The notes below the pieces were generated by a model. The model was not told the DNA's origin. It saw only the letters and a list, made by a program, of their open reading frames with translations, and searched no databases. The position numbers and the translations under genes were made by a program. DNA of 16,522 bases from Patescibacteria group bacterium (GTDB lineage: Bacteria; Patescibacteriota; Microgenomatia; Levybacterales; UBA12049): NCBI GenBank assembly GCA_023485715.1, contig JAMCZG010000038.1, positions 1 to 16,522 on the forward strand, given 5' to 3'. This document shows positions 12,657-16,522 of this stretch, piece by piece. Every line of letters starts with the position of its first letter. Within the stretch, counting starts at the first letter, position 1.

Positions 12657-15560
12657 ATGGCAGACGTCAAACTAAACAAAGAGCAACAAGATGCAGTCAA
12701 ACACGGGGAAGGACCGCTTTTAATAATCGCAGGGGCTGGCACCGGCAAAACAACAGTCATAACCGAAAGGATTAAATATTTAATCCTCGAAAAAAAAATT
12801 CTTCCGTCAGAAATTTTGGCGTTAACTTTTACAGAAAAAGCTGCAAGAGAAATGCAGGAGCGTGTCGATATTGCTATGCCTTATGGTTATACGCAAATGT
12901 GGATCTCAACCTTCCATGCCTTTTGCGATAGGATTTTAAAAAACGAAGCGATTCATATCGGTCTTAGTCCGTCATACAAACTTATGACAGAAGCAGAAAG
13001 CATTTTATTTTTGCGTAAAAATCTATTTAAATTTAATCTCGAATATTTTCGCCCACTCGGAAACCCAAACAAATTTCTAGAAAGCCTTTTACAACATTTT
13101 AGTCGTCTCAGAGATGAAGACGTATCGCCAAAACAATATCTCGAATATGTAAATAAATACTCTAAAAAAGAAATCGATGAAGAAATTGAAGAAACAAAAA
13201 AAATACTAGAACTCGCTAGCGCCTATAAAATTTATGAGGAGCTAAAAATTAAAGAAGGAGTTATGGATTTTTCAGACTTAATAAGCAATACTTTAACCCT
13301 CTTTCGGACCCGAAAAAATATTCTTAAAAATTACCAGAGTCAATTTAAATATATTTTAGTCGATGAATTTCAGGATACTAATTTTGCACAAAATACGTTA
13401 GCCATTCTTCTTTCCGGCGAAAAGAAAAATATCACAGTTGTCGGTGATGACGATCAAGCTATTTACAGATGGAGGGGCGCTGCGATTTCAAACATTATCC
13501 AATTCAGAGAACATTTTAAAGATGCGAAAGTTATAACGCTTATTAAGAATTATAGATCAACAAAAGAAATACTCGACTCGTCTTATAATTTAATTCAAAA
13601 CAATAACCCTGATAGGCTTGAGATAAAAGAAAAGATTAATAAAAAACTCGTTTCCGAACGCGGAATAAAAGGCGAGGAGATCGGATTTTCTTCTAGTAAA
13701 AGGGTCGAAGACGAAGCCGAATTTGTCGCAAAAAAAATAAAGGAATTAAGTAAAGAGCATAAATATTCAGACATTGCGATACTTGTTCGTGCAAACGATC
13801 ATTCCGGAGCCTTTACGAGGGCTTTTGAAAGAATAAAAATCCCATACCAATTTTTAGGCCCAGGCAAACTTTTTCATCAGGATGAAATAAAAGATTTAAT
13901 CGCTTATTTAAAAGTCCTGTATAACTTTGAAGATTCTGCCTCCCTTTACAGGGTTTTAATAAATCCGATTTTTAATTTTGAAGGGATCGAGATTGCAAGT
14001 CTCTTAAATTTAGCAAAAAGAAAAAATTATACGCTTTTTGAAGCTTTGGAGAAATCTGATGAAATATTTTTAAAACCCACAACAAAAGAAACAATAAAAA
14101 ACATCAACGAGATGATAAAAAAACATATAAAAAGAGTGTCTAAAGATACAGCCGGCCAGATTCTTTTTTATTTTTTAGAAGATTCTGGACTTCTTAAAAA
14201 AATTATTTCGTCAAAAACCCAAAGTGACGAAAGAAAATCTCAAAATATCGCTAGGTTTTTTGATAAATTGAAAACTTACGAAGTAGAACACGAAGACGCA
14301 TCTGTTTTTGCGGTTGTAGACTGGATTGATCTTTCAATGCAAATGGGAGAAAGTCCGCTTGCAACCGATATCGATTGGAGCGAAAATAACGCTGTTAATA
14401 TCTTGACCATACATTCAAGCAAAGGATTGGAATTCCCTGTTGTATTTTTGGTAAATCTTGTCGAACAACGTTTTCCGACGCGAGAACGTAAAGAGCAAAT
14501 TCCTATCCCCCAAGACTTAATAAAAGAAATTTTACCAGTCGGAGATTATCATCTCGAGGAAGAAAGAAGGCTTTTTTATGTTGGCGCGACTAGAACGCGC
14601 GATCTTTTATTTTTAACAGCATCTAATTATTATGGCGAAGGAAAACGGGAGCGGAAAATATCTCCGTTTGTTTCCGAGATCATCGGAAAAAATCGTATCG
14701 AAAAAATTATTTCACAAAAAAAGACAGAAGAACTGTCGAATCAATTATCTCTACTCGAATGGGCAACTCCCTTAACAGAAAAAAATAAAACGACTAATAG
14801 AATTATTACAAAGATAAATTATATCTCTTATTCACAGATTCAGACTTTTGAAATTTGTCCTTTGCATTACAAATTAAGGTATATATTAAAAATTCCGACT
14901 CCTCCGAGTGCGGCCCAAAGTTTTGGCATAACTCTTCATTGCGCTCTTCGCGATTTTTATCAATTAGTTTTAAGGGGCGAGAAAATAAAAATTTTGGAAA
15001 GTGAAAAATTGCTGGAAAAAAATTGGATTAACGATGGATACTTAAGCAAGTCTCATGAAAAAGCCGCATTCGAAAAAGCCAAGTTAATTCTTTTAAATTA
15101 CTTAAAGGAAAATTTTAATCCAAAATCGATCAAGACCCAAATACTCGAATATCCGTTTAACTTTTTTATTAAAAATTTAAAAGTCGGCGGCAGAATCGAC
15201 CGCGTCGACAAAATTGGCGAGAATAAAATAGAAATCATCGACTATAAAACCGGAAATAATATACCGACTGAAAAAAACATTGCCAAGGACCTACAGTTAA
15301 CTACATACGCTTTGGCAGCTACAAAAATCAATGAAAAGGTTTTTAACAAAAAACCGGAAGAGATTGTATTGTCGCTTTGTTATTTAGAAAGAGGTCAAAA
15401 AATATCAACAACAAGAACTAAAAAACAACTCGAAGAGGCCGAAGAATATATATTGGAAAAGGTTAAAGAAATCGAAAACAGCGATTTTAAATGCAATCGT
15501 TCGGCGATCTGTCAAAATTGCGAATACAAAATCCTCTGTTCGGCCCAGGGATTGACTTGA
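12657..15560 (+). CDS. UvrD-like superfamily 1 helicase with C-terminal Fe-S PD-(D/E)XK nuclease
   Basis: A 967-residue single-chain ATP-dependent helicase-nuclease, probably acting in double-strand-break end processing. Helicase motifs: Walker A AGAGTGKT (25-32), motif Ia LTFTEKAA (56-63), DEFQD (236-240), GDDDQAIYRWRG (263-274), NYRST (298-302), LTIHSSKGLEF (583-593) and FYVGATRTRD (640-649). Residues about 720-967 form a RecB-like nuclease: H761, D848 in GGRIDRVD, D862 and K864 in IIDYKTG, and QLTTYAL (880-886). Cysteines C734 and CX2CX5C at C952, C955 and C961 fit the 4Fe-4S staple of AddB/Dna2-type nucleases. The layout resembles mycobacterial AdnA/AdnB-like chains more than plain PcrA, which ends before the nuclease. 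No AddB/RecC-like partner is in the window. All key residues are intact. Confidence 0.92.
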   Translation: MADVKLNKEQQDAVKHGEGPLLIIAGAGTGKTTVITERIKYLILEKKILPSEILALTFTEKAAREMQERVDIAMPYGYTQMWISTFHAFCDRILKNEAIHIGLSPSYKLMTEAESILFLRKNLFKFNLEYFRPLGNPNKFLESLLQHFSRLRDEDVSPKQYLEYVNKYSKKEIDEEIEETKKILELASAYKIYEELKIKEGVMDFSDLISNTLTLFRTRKNILKNYQSQFKYILVDEFQDTNFAQNTLAILLSGEKKNITVVGDDDQAIYRWRGAAISNIIQFREHFKDAKVITLIKNYRSTKEILDSSYNLIQNNNPDRLEIKEKINKKLVSERGIKGEEIGFSSSKRVEDEAEFVAKKIKELSKEHKYSDIAILVRANDHSGAFTRAFERIKIPYQFLGPGKLFHQDEIKDLIAYLKVLYNFEDSASLYRVLINPIFNFEGIEIASLLNLAKRKNYTLFEALEKSDEIFLKPTTKETIKNINEMIKKHIKRVSKDTAGQILFYFLEDSGLLKKIISSKTQSDERKSQNIARFFDKLKTYEVEHEDASVFAVVDWIDLSMQMGESPLATDIDWSENNAVNILTIHSSKGLEFPVVFLVNLVEQRFPTRERKEQIPIPQDLIKEILPVGDYHLEEERRLFYVGATRTRDLLFLTASNYYGEGKRERKISPFVSEIIGKNRIEKIISQKKTEELSNQLSLLEWATPLTEKNKTTNRIITKINYISYSQIQTFEICPLHYKLRYILKIPTPPSAAQSFGITLHCALRDFYQLVLRGEKIKILESEKLLEKNWINDGYLSKSHEKAAFEKAKLILLNYLKENFNPKSIKTQILEYPFNFFIKNLKVGGRIDRVDKIGENKIEIIDYKTGNNIPTEKNIAKDLQLTTYALAATKINEKVFNKKPEEIVLSLCYLERGQKISTTRTKKQLEEAEEYILEKVKEIENSDFKCNRSAICQNCEYKILCSAQGLT

Positions 15561-15585
15561 TTTTTAACCCACAACCTTCTATAAT
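15557..15585 (+). promoter_or_regulatory. rnpB promoter
   Basis: TTGATT (15557-15562), 17-nt spacer, perfect TATAAT (15580-15585). Six nt later comes A15592, the first base of RNase P helix P1, so +1 is well defined. It overlaps the end of the helicase gene. Confidence 0.8.
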
Positions 15586-15591
15586 ACTGGC

Positions 15592-15988
15592 AGTCTAGGA
15601 AGAAGACTGCTACTCCGATATTAAATCGGAGAGGAAAGTCCAGACAGGTGTAAAGCCGGGGTTGGAGCGTAAGCTCTGACTAGAACCCTTCGATGGAACT
15701 CAGGGTTGCCTGAGCGAAGTCGAAGGCAAATAGCTAGTTTCGTAAACGTTTGCTCACATGTGCGATTACGAACAGGTTTTGAATTGACAAAACCTGAGAG
15801 CAACAGAGACGAGTGAGAGTGAAACGGGCAATCCTACCTGCTGCAACTTCCGAAAGGTACTGACGCGCTTTACCTAGTACCGATGTTCGAAGGCAGTCCG
15901 GTGCAAAGCCGGACCGGTAGGTGACTAATAATCATAACCGAGATAGATTGCGGATAGAACAGAATCTGGCTTACTCTCTTCCTAGACT
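15592..15988 (+). ncRNA. rnpB: RNase P RNA
   Basis: Catalytic RNA that cuts 5' leaders from pre-tRNAs. The ends are fixed by a 12-bp helix P1, AGTCTAGGAAGA (15592-15603) with its exact complement (15977-15988). The universal block GAGGAAAGTCC starts at 15631, the conserved GCAACAGAGA is near 15810, and the 3' core AGATAGATTG...ACAGAATCTGGCTTAC spans about 15942-15974. CCTACC (15833-15838) can pair with GGTAGG (15917-15922). The loop that normally holds GGU for tRNA CCA pairing reads CGGGCAA (15825-15831). In the specificity domain, arms 15687-15704 and 15709-15726 form an extended hairpin. A minus-strand open frame across this gene is spurious. Identity is certain; individual helix names are not assigned beyond P1 and P4. 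Confidence 0.96.
15687..15726 (+). repeat. Inverted-repeat hairpin inside rnpB
   Basis: CCTTCGA (15687-15693) pairs with TCGAAGG (15720-15726), and CTCAGG (15699-15704) with CCTGAG (15709-15714), around a 5x5 internal loop and a 4-nt GTTG loop. The 3' arm CCTGAGCGAAGTCGAAGG matches, from memory, a dispersed repeat seen in many environmental bacterial genomes. Confidence 0.6.
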
Positions 15989-16008
15989 ATTTTTATGGAT
16001 TCTATATT

Positions 16009-16049
16009 AAAAAAAGAAGCTTCCCCAAAATTTAGGAAACTTCTTTTTA
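16009..16049. terminator. Bidirectional terminator between rnpB and the HU gene
   Basis: Stem GAAG-c-TTCC (16016-16024) with GGAA-a-CTTC (16035-16043), one C/A mismatch and a 10-nt loop, flanked by an A-run on the left and a T-run on the right. It gives a U-tailed hairpin on both strands and so can end rnpB (+) and the convergent HU transcript (-). Confidence 0.8.
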
Positions 16050-16069
16050 TATGTGTATTAGATAAAATT

Positions 16070-16342
16070 CTATCTAACGATCTTTTTTAATGTTTTTCCG
16101 GCTGTAAAACCAGGAGCTTTTCTAGCCGCGATCGTAATTTTTTCTCCGGTTTTTGGATTTCGTCCCGGTCTTGCTGCTCTTTTTCTAACCGAAAAAGTAC
16201 CAAATCCTGTAATAACAACCTTTTCACCGCGTTTTAGAGAATCTCTAATCGCATTGAGAAAAGCTTGCACTGACTCCCGCGCTGCCTTATTGGTAAGATT
16301 AGCTTTTTTAGCAACGAGGTCTATTAAATCTCTTTTAGTCAA
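16070..16342 (-). CDS. HU family DNA-binding protein
   Basis: A 90-residue histone-like protein that bends and compacts DNA as a dimer in the nucleoid. It shows the full family signature: N-terminal helices MTKRDLIDLVAKKANLT, GFGTFSVRKRAARPGRNP (46-63) leading into the DNA-gripping arm, TGEKITIAARKAPGF (65-79) and the terminal GKTLKKIV. Length and motifs are canonical. The start is TTG at 16342: an in-frame TGA three codons upstream rules out a longer form, and AAAGGGGGTG (16359-16350) is placed 7 nt upstream as a strong Shine-Dalgarno. A promoter with a consensus -35 sits 65 nt upstream. It follows an RNase Y gene on the same strand and converges on rnpB. Confidence 0.96.
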   Translation of the reverse strand: MTKRDLIDLVAKKANLTNKAARESVQAFLNAIRDSLKRGEKVVITGFGTFSVRKRAARPGRNPKTGEKITIAARKAPGFTAGKTLKKIVR

Positions 16343-16349
16343 GTATATT

Positions 16350-16359
16350 CACCCCCTTT
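16350..16359 (-). promoter_or_regulatory. HU ribosome-binding site deciding a TTG start
   Basis: AAAGGGGGTG on the minus strand, 7 nt before the TTG. It is identical to the site in front of the cupredoxin gene, and these are the only two clear Shine-Dalgarno sites in the window. Confidence 0.85.
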
Positions 16360-16383
16360 CAATTTTCTATTTGAATTAGGTTA

Positions 16384-16412
16384 AAAATACAATGAAAACA
16401 CAACGTTGTCAA
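16384..16412 (-). promoter_or_regulatory. HU promoter with palindromic -35 region
   Basis: Minus strand: perfect -35 TTGACA (16412-16407), 17-nt spacer, TATTTT (16389-16384). The predicted leader is about 35 nt. A perfect 10-bp palindrome ACAACGTTGT (16400-16409) overlaps the -35 and could be an operator. Confidence 0.6.
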
Positions 16413-16462
16413 GAAGCAAATTGGAGATTAAATTTAATTAGTAGTCAAAACCAAAACCAACG

Positions 16463-16522
16463 TTATGAATTTGCCGAAACGGCGCGGAATTCTCTTATCG
16501 CTGTTACTTTTACCTCGCCGGG
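16463..16522 (-). CDS. rny: Ribonuclease Y, C-terminal end (partial)
   Basis: The last 19 codons of a gene running in from the right edge; only PGEVKVTAIREFRAVSANS and the TAA stop (16465-16463) are visible. This closely matches the usual end of RNase Y (PG-x-IKVTVIRETRAV...), the membrane-anchored endonuclease that starts mRNA decay in many bacteria. The upstream part (membrane helix, coiled coil, KH and HD domains) lies outside the window. No terminator is obvious between it and the HU promoter. The call rests on a short but distinctive stretch. Confidence 0.75.
   Translation of the reverse strand, partial: PGEVKVTAIREFRAVSANS

Noticed and set aside
15621..15803. 60-residue open frame on the minus strand
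   Set aside because: It is fully inside rnpB and has no protein-family resemblance.
16058..16077. TTAGATA/TATCTAA inverted repeat at the HU stop codon as a terminator
   Set aside because: It has no T-run and overlaps the stop codon; the stronger bidirectional hairpin at 16009-16049 already fits.
1..16522. CRISPR array, prophage, insertion sequence or defence island
   Set aside because: No spaced direct repeats, transposase, integrase, terminal inverted repeats or phage proteins were found; gene content is largely housekeeping.
1..16522. Alternative genetic code with UGA read as glycine (as in some CPR lineages)
   Set aside because: lysS and the helicase gene end at UGA at the expected family length, and no in-frame UGA is needed inside any gene.

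Overview
This is an AT-rich, gene-dense bacterial window. UGA is a normal stop codon (lysS and the helicase gene end in TGA). Bacterial signature genes (greA, rnpB, an HU gene, the 3' end of an RNase Y gene) sit beside archaeal-flavoured ones: a class I lysyl-tRNA synthetase and an archaeal-type CoA-biosynthesis fusion. Add short intergenic gaps, membrane-anchored secreted proteins and several plain housekeeping genes, and the best inference is a Patescibacteria/CPR genome, perhaps Microgenomates-like. No rRNA or tRNA gene is present to confirm the lineage. I see no phage, insertion sequence, CRISPR array or integration site.

Layout. Minus strand, read right to left from 6870: an orphan membrane-anchored solute-binding protein; a two-gene unit of a winged-helix/nucleotidyltransferase protein and a phosphopantetheine adenylyltransferase fused to a GTP-dependent dephospho-CoA kinase; greA behind a terminator-like leader hairpin; lysS; serS. 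Plus strand from 6908, diverging from the solute-binding gene over overlapping -10 boxes: a VanW-domain cell-wall protein, a HIGH-motif nucleotidyltransferase, a DUF192 protein and tsaD, tightly packed as an operon. Then rmuC (+), a convergent ferredoxin-reductase-like flavoprotein (-), a small cupredoxin-like membrane protein (+), and a UvrD-like helicase with a C-terminal Fe-S PD-(D/E)XK nuclease (+). The right end holds rnpB (+), a shared bidirectional terminator, an HU gene (-) and the last codons of an RNase Y gene (-).

Two features stand out. First, one polypeptide (3487-4518) appears to carry the last two steps of CoA synthesis, both halves of archaeal type, in a bacterium. Second, in serS, lysS, the nucleotidyltransferase gene, rmuC, the flavoprotein gene and the helicase gene, a -10 box lies exactly 6 nt before the start codon. 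At rnpB, where the RNA 5' end can be inferred from helix P1, the same 6-nt spacing separates the -10 box from +1. This predicts that most promoter-proximal genes here make leaderless mRNAs. Only two genes (HU and the cupredoxin) have a clear Shine-Dalgarno site, and both use the same decamer AAAGGGGGTG.

Functionally the window covers tRNA charging (SerRS, LysRS), tRNA modification (TsaD) and processing (RNase P RNA), transcript cleavage (GreA), RNA decay (RNase Y), DNA maintenance (RmuC, helicase-nuclease, HU), CoA synthesis and the cell envelope (VanW, DUF192, cupredoxin, solute-binding protein).
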